This document shows positions 16,466 through 24,541 of a stretch of DNA of 64,000 bases, piece by piece. The stretch lies in NCBI RefSeq assembly GCF_001427305.1, contig NZ_LMFZ01000005.1, positions 62,001 through 126,000 of the forward strand, in the 5' to 3' direction. How positions within the stretch are numbered: the first letter of the stretch is position 1; each line of letters starts with the position of its first letter. The position numbers and the translations under genes are program-made. Under the pieces are notes generated by a model that had not been told where the DNA came from, did not search any database, and saw only the letters and a program-made list of their open reading frames with translations. This DNA comes from Duganella sp. Root1480D1. Lineage in GTDB: Bacteria; Pseudomonadota; Gammaproteobacteria; Burkholderiales; Burkholderiaceae_D.

Positions 16466-18793
16466 TCAGACTACGTCTGCCGTCTGTGCCATCCGCAAAG
16501 GTTCGGGGCGCCCCACCCCATAGCCTTGGGCGAAGTCGACTCCCATCGCGCGCAGGCAGGCCAGCACTGCGTCGTCTTCAACGAATTCGGCGATGGTCTG
16601 CTTGCCCATCACATGCGCGATCTGGTTGATCGATTCAACCATGGCGCGTTCGGTTGGGTTATGCAGGATGCCTTTGATGAAGCTGCCGTCGATCTTCACG
16701 TAATCGACTGGCAGGTGCTTCAGGTAGGCGAAGGAGGACATTCCGGCGCCGAAATCGTCCAGCGCGAAGCGGGCGCCTTGCGCTTGCAGGTCCTGGATCA
16801 GGGTCGCAGCCTGCGCCAGGTTAGCCACCGCGACCGTTTCGGTGATTTCGAAGCACACGTTTTCCAGCGCAATGCCGGTCACGCGCTGCTGCTCCAGCAC
16901 GAACTCCAGCAAGCCTTCGTCGCACACCGAGGCTCCGGACAGGTTGATGGCCCAGCTCGTGCCGGGCGGCTGTTCGGCCAGCGCGGCGAAGGCGTGGAAG
17001 ATCACCCAGCGGTCCAGCAGCGGCATCAGGTCGTAACGCTCGGCAGCCGGGATAAAGGCCATTGGCGGCACCAGCTCGCCGTCTTCGTCGAGCATGCGCA
17101 CCAGCACTTCCGCATGCGGGCGCAAACCGGGCCGCAGCGGCGCGATGGTTTGCAGGTGCAGGCAGAAGCGGTCGTTTTCCAGCGCGGCGCGGATGCGCGA
17201 CACGGCTTCCATTTCCGTTTGCCGCACCGATAGTTCGGCATCGTCGTCGCTGTACAGGTGGATGCGGTTGCGGCCCTTTTCTTTGGCCATGTAGCAGGCT
17301 GCATCCGCGGATTTCATCACTTCCTTCAGACTGCTGCTCCGGCTGTCGAGCAGCACGACGCCGATGCTGACGCCAATGCGGTAGCTGCGTACGCCCCAGG
17401 CGAAATGCAGGTCGACTACGGCCTTGCGCACTTTTTCCGCGACGCGCAGCGCGTCTTCGTGGCTGCACTGGGTCAGCATGATGCCGAATTCGTCGCCGCC
17501 CAGACGGCCGACGATGTCGCGCTCGCGCAGCGTAGCCTGCAGCAGTTGGCTGACTTGCTTGATCAATTCATCGCCGGCTGCGTGGCCGCTGGTGTCGTTA
17601 ATGATCTTAAAGCGGTCCAGGTCGAGGTAGAGCACCGCATGTTCGCCGCCGCTGCCCTGGCGCAGGGCCGCCAGCAGTTCGCGCAGGCGGCGTTCGAACT
17701 CGCGCCGGTTCATAATATCGGTCAGGTCGTCGTGCGTGGCCTGGTAGCTCAGTTGCGCGGCGTGGCGGCGTGCCTCGCTGGCGTCGTGCAGCACAATGAC
17801 CTGGCCGATGGCTTCCCCGTCAGGCGCGTGGATCGGCGCTTCGGAGCGGTCGACCGGCAGCAGGGTGCCGTCGGCGGCCAGCACATGCAGCGCACCGCCC
17901 TCGCCTTCCAGCCGGCACACTTCATCCAGCGGGCGGCCCCGCATCTCGGCGACGGACAGGCCCAGCATCTGTTCGGCATTGCGGTTGCTGTAGCTGACAC
18001 GCTGTTCGCGATCGGTAGTGATGACGGCATCGGCAATCGAAGCCAGCGTCACCTGCACCAGTTCCTTTTCGGCGAAGGCTTCCGCCTCGCTTTGGCGCAG
18101 TTGCTGCAGCAGGCGCTCGCGGCGGGCGAACGAGCGGCGCAGGTAGCTGTTGCCGCTCCAGGCCAGCACGGCGGCGGCCAGCAAGAGCACGGCCAGCAAT
18201 GCGGTCGATACCTGGCGCGCGGCATCATTGATGGCGGCGGCAAAGCCAATGGCCAGCGGAGTCAGCCGGCTGTCGATTTCCTGGATCTCCAGCAGCACGT
18301 CAGGCACACGGCGGGCGGCCGGCGTCATGTCATGCACGCGCTCCCCCAGTTCGCGCAGGCGCAGCAGGTGCTGGTCGCTGTGCTCCCAGTAGGTGATGGC
18401 GCGCGCCATCAGGTACAGGTCTTTGAAATTGCGGTATAGCCAGACCATGCCGCGCACGTCTTCTTCGGCATTGCGGCCGCCAAGGAAGCCTTCGCGCACC
18501 ACGTCCCAGTCCATCTGCTCCTTGTCCATTTCGCGCCGGGCGCGCATGTCGGAGAGCGGCACCGCCAGTTCGGATTGGAATTGGGCGTAATCCTGTTCGT
18601 CAGAGGTGACGAGGTAGCGCTGCAGGGAGGCGATCGCGGCTTTCTGGCCTTTGGACCAATGGCTTTCGCCGCCGACGTAGGCGCGCAGCGTCGCTGCGAT
18701 GGACAGGCTGAAGGCCGCCACCAGGGTGAGCGCAGCCACGGCCAGCACAAACGGCAGGACCACGGTGGCGTAGCGTTCCTCGGGAGGAGCCAT
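16466..18793 (-). CDS. Membrane PAS-GGDEF-EAL c-di-GMP turnover protein
   Basis: The 775-aa protein (start chosen at MAPPEERYATVVL; a 31-codon upstream extension needs a TTG and has no features) has an N-terminal membrane helix, a periplasmic sensor region, a second helix near residue 205-225, a PAS domain (about 255-370), a GGDEF domain with intact GGDEF at 432-436 and an RxxD inhibitory site (RERD) five residues before it, and an EAL domain whose signature reads EVL with Glu562. Other EAL landmarks (INLSGAS, FEITE, LDDFGAGMSSF, KIDGSFI) are present. It could make or degrade c-di-GMP. It lies 106 bases downstream of flgF in the same direction, so it may be co-transcribed with flgBCDEF, and ends 11 bases from the decayed DUF3304 gene. 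Confidence 0.92.
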   Translation of the reverse strand: MAPPEERYATVVLPFVLAVAALTLVAAFSLSIAATLRAYVGGESHWSKGQKAAIASLQRYLVTSDEQDYAQFQSELAVPLSDMRARREMDKEQMDWDVVREGFLGGRNAEEDVRGMVWLYRNFKDLYLMARAITYWEHSDQHLLRLRELGERVHDMTPAARRVPDVLLEIQEIDSRLTPLAIGFAAAINDAARQVSTALLAVLLLAAAVLAWSGNSYLRRSFARRERLLQQLRQSEAEAFAEKELVQVTLASIADAVITTDREQRVSYSNRNAEQMLGLSVAEMRGRPLDEVCRLEGEGGALHVLAADGTLLPVDRSEAPIHAPDGEAIGQVIVLHDASEARRHAAQLSYQATHDDLTDIMNRREFERRLRELLAALRQGSGGEHAVLYLDLDRFKIINDTSGHAAGDELIKQVSQLLQATLRERDIVGRLGGDEFGIMLTQCSHEDALRVAEKVRKAVVDLHFAWGVRSYRIGVSIGVVLLDSRSSSLKEVMKSADAACYMAKEKGRNRIHLYSDDDAELSVRQTEMEAVSRIRAALENDRFCLHLQTIAPLRPGLRPHAEVLVRMLDEDGELVPPMAFIPAAERYDLMPLLDRWVIFHAFAALAEQPPGTSWAINLSGASVCDEGLLEFVLEQQRVTGIALENVCFEITETVAVANLAQAATLIQDLQAQGARFALDDFGAGMSSFAYLKHLPVDYVKIDGSFIKGILHNPTERAMVESINQIAHVMGKQTIAEFVEDDAVLACLRAMGVDFAQGYGVGRPEPLRMAQTADVV

Positions 18794-18899
18794 AAACTTG
18801 CACTGCAGGGATGAAAAATCCCATGATGGAGAATCCCGGCACGGTGTGCAATGGTGTGCACGCCATACGTTGCCATGCAGCAACAAAATTAATGCAAAA

Positions 18900-19643
18900 T
18901 TAATTCAGCGCCAAGATTTGTGTAGCTTTGGCAGCATTGTTTTCCGCGTTTTTCAGCAAACTCATTTGCGTTTCGAAAGAACGTGCCAGAGTGATCATAT
19001 TAACCATGGCGTCGATCGGGTTCACGTTGCTGCCCTCCAGCGTGCCGTCTGCCAGGCGCACGCTCTGGTCGGGATCGGCGGGCAAGCCGCTTTGCTGGCG
19101 GAACAGGCCATCGTCGCCGCGCACCAGGCCTTTGACGTCCGGGTTGACCAGCTTGATGCGGCCCAGCACGTTCGATGGGCCAGGCTGGGTCTGGGTGGTG
19201 TCGATGGCGGACACGGTGCCGTCGGCGGCAATGGCCACCTGGGCGTCCGGCGGGATCGCGATCGGGCCATTCTCCCCCACCAGGGTCAGGCCGGCAGCCG
19301 TTTGCAGCATGCCGTTTTCGCTGACCTTCAGGCTGCCGTTGCGGGTGTACGCTTCCGAGCCATCGGTCGATTGCACGGCAATGAAGCCATCGCCGCGCAA
19401 GGCCACGTCCAGCGCACGCCCGGTGGTCTGCATGGCGCCGGCGCGGAAGTCCGAGCCGACCGTGTTGTCGACCACGAAGGTCCGGGTCGGCAAGCCTTCG
19501 GCCACCACGGGGACGGCGCGGAAGGAGTCGAGCTGGGCGCGGAAGCCGGTCGTGGTTGCATTGGCCAGGTTGTTCGACGTGGTGGCCTGTTGCTCCAGGA
19601 TGTGGCGCGCGCCCGTGGCGGCGGTGTAGACAAGGCGGTCCAT
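18900..19643 (-). CDS. flgF: FlgF, proximal rod protein
   Basis: FlgF is a rod subunit. The 247-aa protein begins MDRLVYTAATGARHILEQQA with the axial motif TSNNLANATTTGFRAQLDSF, and ends with VNMITLARSFETQMSLLKNA, the C-terminal partner motif. It follows flgE by 20 bases. The normal next gene, flgG, is displaced by about 10 kb; a c-di-GMP protein gene follows instead. Confidence 0.97.
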   Translation of the reverse strand: MDRLVYTAATGARHILEQQATTSNNLANATTTGFRAQLDSFRAVPVVAEGLPTRTFVVDNTVGSDFRAGAMQTTGRALDVALRGDGFIAVQSTDGSEAYTRNGSLKVSENGMLQTAAGLTLVGENGPIAIPPDAQVAIAADGTVSAIDTTQTQPGPSNVLGRIKLVNPDVKGLVRGDDGLFRQQSGLPADPDQSVRLADGTLEGSNVNPIDAMVNMITLARSFETQMSLLKNAENNAAKATQILALN

Positions 19644-19663
19644 CGCTTGCTCGCTTTATTCGA

Positions 19664-21205
19664 TTAACGCAGGTTGACCAGGGTTTGCAGTACCGAGTCC
19701 TGGGTCTTGATGGTCTGCGCATTGGCCTGGTACACGCGCTGCGCGGTGATCATGTCGACCAGTTCCTTGGTCAGGTCTACGTTGGACGATTCGACCGAGG
19801 AGGAACGCAGCTGGCCCAGGTTGCCTTCGCCTGGCGTGCCGATCTGCGGCTGGCCGGAGGCCGAGCTCTCAGCCCACACGTTGTTCCCCAGCGGGATCAG
19901 GCCGTCCGGGCTGGCGAAATTGGCCAGCACGAATTGCGCCAGTGGACGCGACTTGCCGTTGCTGTACTGGCCGATGATGGTGCCGGTGGCATCGGTCGAG
20001 AAGCGTTGCAGGCTGCCGGACGAATAACCGTTCTGGGTCGACTCCTTTTCATTGGTTGGCGAGCCGTATTGGGTGGTGCCGATGAAGTTGGTGGAAATCG
20101 TCATCGTCAGGTCGGCGCCGTTGTCCGGGAAGATCGGCAGGTCGATCGAGAATGGCAGGGTCTGCGGCGGTGTCAGCAACGCCATGCGGGCCGCGCTCAA
20201 CTGACCGTTGGTGTCGAACGCCAGGGTGCCCACCTTGACGGCCGGGACCGTGATGGCCGCTGCCAGCTTCTGGTCGATGATGTCTGGCGTATTGCCCGGG
20301 ACAGCGCCAACGTCGGTCGGCGGAGTGTATACCGCCGCCAGTTTCGCCAGTTGCGCGGGGGTAGCGCCTGCCGCTGTCGCGGCAGCGGTCATGGCCGCAC
20401 CGGCAGCAGCGGAATACGCTTGCTGGGCCGCCAGCATGCCAGCCGCGTTACCGGCTGCCGCTGCCGTGTTGTAGGCGGCGCGCGCCGCCAGCGACGCTGG
20501 GTCGGTCAGCACTGCTTGCGCAATCGCCTTGGAGTCGACCTGCACGCCATCGCTGCCCGCGTACACATCCCATACGCCACTGCCCTTGTTCACGTAGAAC
20601 ACCGACATGGTGTGGGCATTGCCCAGGCTGTCGAACACATCCATGACAGTCTGCTTGGTGTAGGTCAGCGGATCGCTGGCATCGAACGGCACCTTGGTCG
20701 GTACCGGCGAGGTGGACGACAGGTTGATCTTGAAGTTCGCTTCGGTGGTCTCGACCGGGGTCAGGTCGGCCGTATCGATCTTGATCGGCACCGGCGCGCC
20801 GGCCAGGATCACGCCTTGCTGGTTGGCCAGGTAGCCGGTGATGGCATTGCCCTGGGCATTGGTGATGATGCCATTCTTATCGAGCAGGAACTGGCCATTG
20901 CGCGAGTACTGCACTTCGCCGCTGGGCGCCACGGTGCGGAAGAAGCCGCCGCCATTGATGGACACGTCCAGCGGGTTGTTGGTGGTTTCGATATTGCCCT
21001 GCGTGAATTGCTGTGCGATGCGCGAGATGCTCACGCCGATACCTGGGTTGTTGCCGGCCACGCCGTTCAGCGAGTTAGCGTACAGGTCGGCAAACTGCGC
21101 CTGCGAACTTTTGAAGCCCACCGTGCTCGCGTTGGCGATGTTGTTGCCGATCACGTCGAGCGACTTGCCTGCGGCGTTCAGGCCGCTGAGACCTTGTTGA
21201 AACAT
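19664..21205 (-). CDS. flgE: FlgE, flagellar hook protein
   Basis: FlgE polymerises into the hook. The 513-aa protein has the family ends MFQQGLSGLNAAGKSLDVIG plus NNIANASTVGFKSSQAQFAD, and LTKELVDMITAQRVYQANAQ. It is about 100 residues longer than the enterobacterial hook protein; part of the excess is an alanine-rich block (around residues 240-275, e.g. ARAAYNTAAAAGNAAGMLAA) that looks like a low-complexity insertion in the variable, surface-exposed region. It follows flgD by 24 bases. Confidence 0.97.
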   Translation of the reverse strand: MFQQGLSGLNAAGKSLDVIGNNIANASTVGFKSSQAQFADLYANSLNGVAGNNPGIGVSISRIAQQFTQGNIETTNNPLDVSINGGGFFRTVAPSGEVQYSRNGQFLLDKNGIITNAQGNAITGYLANQQGVILAGAPVPIKIDTADLTPVETTEANFKINLSSTSPVPTKVPFDASDPLTYTKQTVMDVFDSLGNAHTMSVFYVNKGSGVWDVYAGSDGVQVDSKAIAQAVLTDPASLAARAAYNTAAAAGNAAGMLAAQQAYSAAAGAAMTAAATAAGATPAQLAKLAAVYTPPTDVGAVPGNTPDIIDQKLAAAITVPAVKVGTLAFDTNGQLSAARMALLTPPQTLPFSIDLPIFPDNGADLTMTISTNFIGTTQYGSPTNEKESTQNGYSSGSLQRFSTDATGTIIGQYSNGKSRPLAQFVLANFASPDGLIPLGNNVWAESSASGQPQIGTPGEGNLGQLRSSSVESSNVDLTKELVDMITAQRVYQANAQTIKTQDSVLQTLVNLR

Positions 21206-21229
21206 GGTATTTCCCCTATCAGGTTGGGC

Positions 21230-21922
21230 TTACAAAACTTGTTTGATATCGTCCATGGTCAGTTGACCGATGGCTGGAACATTGAGCTTGGTGCCGCCGG
21301 CGCCGGTGGACACGCTGGCCACGGTGCCGAAGGTCAGCGCCTGCACTCCTTCGGCGGCCTTGCCGCCCAGGGTACCGCTGACGCTGACGGTGTACATGCC
21401 GTCCGCCGCGGTGGTGCCGTCTTCCAGCTTGCCGTCCCAACCCAGCGGCAGCACGCCGGCATCGACTGCCTGCAGGGTCTGCGTATGCACGACCTTGCCG
21501 GCGGCGTTCTTGATGTCGATCTGCAGCGTGTCGACCGCGTTCTTCAATTCGACGCCGAACAGGCCTTTGCCAGACACCAGTTGCAGGTTCTTGCCTGCGG
21601 CCAGCACGCCATGGTTGATCAGGTTGGTCGCCTGCAGCGAAGCCGAATTGGCGTAATCTTTTTTCAGCGATTCGATCGTCTCGTTCAGCTTGTTGATGCC
21701 GGTGACGGTCTGCAATTGCGCGAGCTGGCTGGTGACTTGGGCGTTATCCAGCGGGTTGAGCGGGTCCTGGTTCTTCAGCTGCGTAATCAGCAGCGTCATG
21801 AATTTGTCCTGGTCGGCCGAGACGCTTTTGTCGGAGCCGGAATTGCCGCGCGTGTTGACCGCGTTGAGCAAGGCTTGCGACGGGGTGCTGCCGCCAGTGA
21901 CTGGGGTATTGGTGATGGCCAT
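21230..21922 (-). CDS. flgD: FlgD, hook cap / scaffold protein
   Basis: FlgD caps the growing hook and is later discarded. The 230-aa protein carries the N-terminal signature DQDKFMTLLITQLKNQDPLN followed by PLDNAQVTSQLAQLQTV, then the FlgD Ig/tudor-like region (LPLGWDGKLEDGTTAADGMY). It begins 2 bases after flgC, and flgE follows. Confidence 0.96.
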   Translation of the reverse strand: MAITNTPVTGGSTPSQALLNAVNTRGNSGSDKSVSADQDKFMTLLITQLKNQDPLNPLDNAQVTSQLAQLQTVTGINKLNETIESLKKDYANSASLQATNLINHGVLAAGKNLQLVSGKGLFGVELKNAVDTLQIDIKNAAGKVVHTQTLQAVDAGVLPLGWDGKLEDGTTAADGMYTVSVSGTLGGKAAEGVQALTFGTVASVSTGAGGTKLNVPAIGQLTMDDIKQVL

Positions 21923-21924
21923 GA

Positions 21925-22329
21925 TTACTGTCCGATCGTCAGGGTTTTCAGCAGCATGGTCTTGGCTGCGTTCATGGTTTCTACATTGGTCTGGTAGGAG
22001 CGCGAGGCCGACAGCATATTGACCATCTCATCGACCACATTCACGTTCGGCATCGTCACATAGCCCTTCTCGTCCGCCAGCGGATGCTTGGGGTCGTAGA
22101 CCTGCTTGAGCGGCGACGGGTCTTCCACCACCTTGCTCACCTTGACCGAGGTAGCGGCGCCGTTGGCAGTCGGAGTGGCTTCGAACACCACCTGCTTGGC
22201 GCGGTAGGCTTCGCCGCTGGCCGAGGTGGCGCTGTCGGCGTTGGCCAGGTTGGAGGCGACCACGTTCAGGCGCTGGGCCTGGGCGCTCATGGCCGAACCG
22301 GAAACATTGAAGATGCTGAACAAGGACAT
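21925..22329 (-). CDS. flgC: FlgC, proximal rod protein
   Basis: FlgC is a rod subunit of 134 aa with [40 protein letters not shown] and the C-terminal [20 protein letters not shown], all typical. Its ATG overlaps the flgB stop codon by one base (TAATG), indicating translational coupling. Confidence 0.97.
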   Translation of the reverse strand: MSLFSIFNVSGSAMSAQAQRLNVVASNLANADSATSASGEAYRAKQVVFEATPTANGAATSVKVSKVVEDPSPLKQVYDPKHPLADEKGYVTMPNVNVVDEMVNMLSASRSYQTNVETMNAAKTMLLKTLTIGQ

Positions 22330-22748
22330 TAGCTGCCTCCCTGGATCGCGGCCAGCAGGCCTTTGATCTGCGAATTAATAAAGGTCACGCCTGCTTCGTA
22401 GCGCAATGCGTTGTCGGCAAAGTTGTTACGTTCGACATCCATATCGACCGTGTTGCCGTCCACAGCGCCCTGGGCCGGATGGCGGTACAGCAGCGGCGTG
22501 CCGTCGGGCAGGGTGCTGCCATCCTGCGGCGGACGCGGGAAATGCTTGTTGGCCGTGGTATTCAGCGGCTGCGGGGTAGCCGCGCGCTGCATGGCTTCCT
22601 GCAGGTTGGCGGAAAAGTCGATGTCGCGCGCCTTGTAATTGGGCGTATCGGCATTGGCAATGTTCGACGCCAGCACGGCCTGGCGCTTTTCACGCAGGCT
22701 GAGGGCGGTTTCGTTGAACAGCAGGTAGTTGTCGAGTTTGCCTAACAT
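22329..22748 (-). CDS. flgB: FlgB, proximal rod protein
   Basis: FlgB is the cell-proximal rod subunit and the first gene of flgBCDEF. The 139-aa product starts [20 protein letters not shown] and contains [20 protein letters not shown]. The ATG at 22748 is preferred over a frame 14 codons longer because GGAG lies 7 bases upstream and because FlgB proteins begin with this sequence. It diverges from flgA across a 128-base gap that must hold both promoters; no unambiguous sigma54 or sigma28 site was found there. Confidence 0.96.
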   Translation of the reverse strand: MLGKLDNYLLFNETALSLREKRQAVLASNIANADTPNYKARDIDFSANLQEAMQRAATPQPLNTTANKHFPRPPQDGSTLPDGTPLLYRHPAQGAVDGNTVDMDVERNNFADNALRYEAGVTFINSQIKGLLAAIQGGS

Positions 22749-22876
22749 GGCACTTCTCCGCTTGATGACAGGTTCGATGATACGGAGCAATGTGCTTGCT
22801 TGATCGGAAGAGAAAGGCGGGGTTTTTGCCCTTATTCGCGGCTTGCGGCTGTCGCGCGAGGGCTAAGATGGGCAAC

Positions 22877-23575
22877 ATGAAACAGACTCTCATCATTGCA
22901 TCCCTCTTCGTTGCCGGTATAGCCGCCAGCGCGGCCCACGCCGCCCCGGACCGGATGGAGCCTGCGGCCCTGCGCCAGGTGGCCGAGCAATTCCTGCAAG
23001 TCCAGACTGCGGGCCTGCCGGGCAAGGTCACGGTCAGCGTCGGTGCGGTCGACCCGCGCCTGAACCTGGCGCCCTGCCCGGCGCCGGAAGCCTTCCTGAT
23101 GCCGGGTGCGCGCGCCTGGGGCAAGACCACGGTGGGCGTGCGCTGTGCGGCGCCTTCTCCGTGGACGGTATATATTCAATCCCAGGTATCGGTGTTGGGC
23201 AGTTATGTGGCCGCCGCCGTGCCGCTGGTGCAGGGCCAGGCCATCGAAGATGGGCAGTTGGCGATAATGCAAGGTGAACTGACCGCCCTGCCGCCTGGGA
23301 TCGCGACCGACAAGGCGCAACTGGTCGGCAAGTCCAGCAGCATGTCGATTTCGGCCGGCACTCCGGTGCGGGTGGACATGGTCAAGGCCAAGCCGGTCAT
23401 CCTGCAGGGCCAGCTGGTCAAGCTGGTCACCAAGGGCAATGGCTTCTCGGTTTCGGCCGAGGGCAAGGCAGCCGGTTCGGCGGCCGAGGGCCAGGTGGTG
23501 GCAGTCCGCACCGGCAATGGCCAGCAAATCAGCGGGATTGCCCGCATGGGCGGACTGGTCGAAGTAGCTTTTTGA
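22877..23575 (+). CDS. flgA: FlgA, P-ring assembly chaperone
   Basis: FlgA is the periplasmic chaperone for P-ring (FlgI) polymerisation. The 232-aa product has a signal peptide (MKQTLIIASLFVAGIAASAA, cleavage near AHA) and a C-terminal SAF-type domain with TPVRVDMVKAKPVILQGQLV and the terminal ISGIARMGGLVEVAF. The start at 22877 is chosen because it puts the signal peptide at the N-terminus; upstream in-frame codons encode a basic, non-signal sequence. Divergent from flgB and followed by flgM, the standard flgAMN arrangement. Confidence 0.95.
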   Translation: MKQTLIIASLFVAGIAASAAHAAPDRMEPAALRQVAEQFLQVQTAGLPGKVTVSVGAVDPRLNLAPCPAPEAFLMPGARAWGKTTVGVRCAAPSPWTVYIQSQVSVLGSYVAAAVPLVQGQAIEDGQLAIMQGELTALPPGIATDKAQLVGKSSSMSISAGTPVRVDMVKAKPVILQGQLVKLVTKGNGFSVSAEGKAAGSAAEGQVVAVRTGNGQQISGIARMGGLVEVAF

Positions 23576-23595
23576 ACAAGTTTCACGATGCCAGC

Positions 23596-23622
23596 TAAAG
23601 TTTGGCCGCAGGATGCCGTAAT
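23596..23622 (+). promoter_or_regulatory. Sigma28 (FliA) promoter of flgMN
   Basis: TAAAGTTT, 11 bases, GCCGTAAT: the -35 box is identical to the FliA consensus and the -10 is close to GCCGATAA with the exact consensus spacing. It begins 21 bases after the flgA stop and lies about 50 bases before the flgM start, so the anti-sigma factor is made under control of the sigma factor it inhibits, in addition to any read-through from flgA. Confidence 0.85.
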
Positions 23623-23670
23623 AGACTCGTATGCCGGGGTAAAGTACTCCAACCAGACGAGGATAACGCT

Positions 23671-23994
23671 GTGAAGATCAACGATACATTGAAGAACACG
23701 CCGGGCTTGCCAAGTTCGCCCGCGACGGGCACGAACGCGCGCGGCGCGGACAAGGCCGCCGCGGCAACTTCGACCGCACCACAGGCAGGTACCGACAATG
23801 TGCGCCTGTCCGCGCAAGGACAGGCAATGGCGGCCAGTGGCGCTGCAGCCAGCAATGCCGTGTTCGACACGAAAAAAGTCGAACGCATCAAGATGGCAAT
23901 CGCTGACGGCCAGTTCCAGGTCAATTCGGAAAAGGTGGCAGACGGTTTGCTGGACACAGTCCGCGACCTGCTGCACGCACGTAAGCAACGCTAA
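23671..23994 (+). CDS. flgM: FlgM, anti-sigma28 factor
   Basis: FlgM binds FliA until the hook is complete and is then exported. The 107-aa product starts at GTG 23671 (VKINDTLKNTPGLPS), chosen because GAGG lies 6-9 bases upstream and because FlgM proteins begin MKI; the longer frame from 23602 would run through the promoter. The C-terminal sigma-binding half includes FDTKKVERIKMAIADGQFQV and KVADGLLDTVRDLL. An extended Ala/Pro-rich linker follows the N-terminus. Its target FliA is encoded at 27650-28381. Confidence 0.94.
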   Translation: MKINDTLKNTPGLPSSPATGTNARGADKAAAATSTAPQAGTDNVRLSAQGQAMAASGAAASNAVFDTKKVERIKMAIADGQFQVNSEKVADGLLDTVRDLLHARKQR

Positions 23995-24000
23995 GGAAGC

Positions 24001-24465
24001 ATGATGGCCGCTGTCTCCCCTAAACACAGCCTGCAGGCTGAGTTGAACAAGATCACGGAATTGCTGGAAGTCCTGAAACAGGAACAGCAAGACCTGGTCG
24101 CGGCTGACATCGACCACCTGACCTCGCTGACGCCGCAAAAGTCGGCCCTGGTCAATGAAATGGCCACATTGGCCACCGCGCGCCACCACGCCCTCGCCGA
24201 GGCCGGTTTTCCGGCCATGGAGCTGGGCATGGAATCGTGGCTGGAAGCCCAGCATGACGATGCCGCCAACATCCTGTGGCAGCAACTGCTGGACCAGACC
24301 CGCGCGGCCAAGGAATTGAACCGCCTGAACGGCGTGTTGATCAACAAGCACCTGGGCCATACCCAGGGCGCGCTGCAAGCCCTGCGCCCGCAACAAACCA
24401 CGGTCTACGGCCCAAGCGGCATGACCACGAGCGGCACCACCCGCCGCGGCTTCATCGCCGGCTAA
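24001..24465 (+). CDS. flgN: FlgN, export chaperone for FlgK and FlgL
   Basis: FlgN is the cytoplasmic chaperone that escorts FlgK and FlgL to the export gate. The 154-aa helical protein has the expected layout: long amphipathic helices (QAELNKITELLEVLKQEQQD, LVNEMATLATARHHALAEAG) and a C-terminal helix (QGALQALRPQQ). It starts 6 bases after flgM; a second ATG directly follows the first, so the exact initiator is uncertain by one codon. Sequence conservation in this family is low, so the assignment leans on position. Confidence 0.88.
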   Translation: MMAAVSPKHSLQAELNKITELLEVLKQEQQDLVAADIDHLTSLTPQKSALVNEMATLATARHHALAEAGFPAMELGMESWLEAQHDDAANILWQQLLDQTRAAKELNRLNGVLINKHLGHTQGALQALRPQQTTVYGPSGMTTSGTTRRGFIAG

Positions 24466-24506
24466 GCCTTTCCGCCACCGGCGCCCCGCCGGAACTTTCG
24501 AAACGT

Positions 24507-24535
24507 GTGACTTTTTATGCAACTTTCTGCATAAT
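24507..24535 (+). promoter_or_regulatory. Candidate promoter with overlapping dyad, possibly giving a leaderless mRNA
   Basis: GTGACT, 17 bases, CATAAT forms a plausible sigma70 promoter. A perfect 7-bp dyad TTATGCA-N6-TGCATAA (24515-24534) spans the spacer and overlaps the -10, as an operator would. The -10 ends 6 bases before the ATG at 24542, so transcription would begin at or next to the start codon; no Shine-Dalgarno sequence is present. Confidence 0.4.
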
Positions 24536-24541
24536 GGCCGG

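Noticed and set aside
18794-18886. 31-codon upstream extension of the GGDEF-EAL protein
   Set aside because: It requires a TTG start, has no ribosome site, and would place a hydrophilic Cys/His-rich stretch before the membrane anchor.
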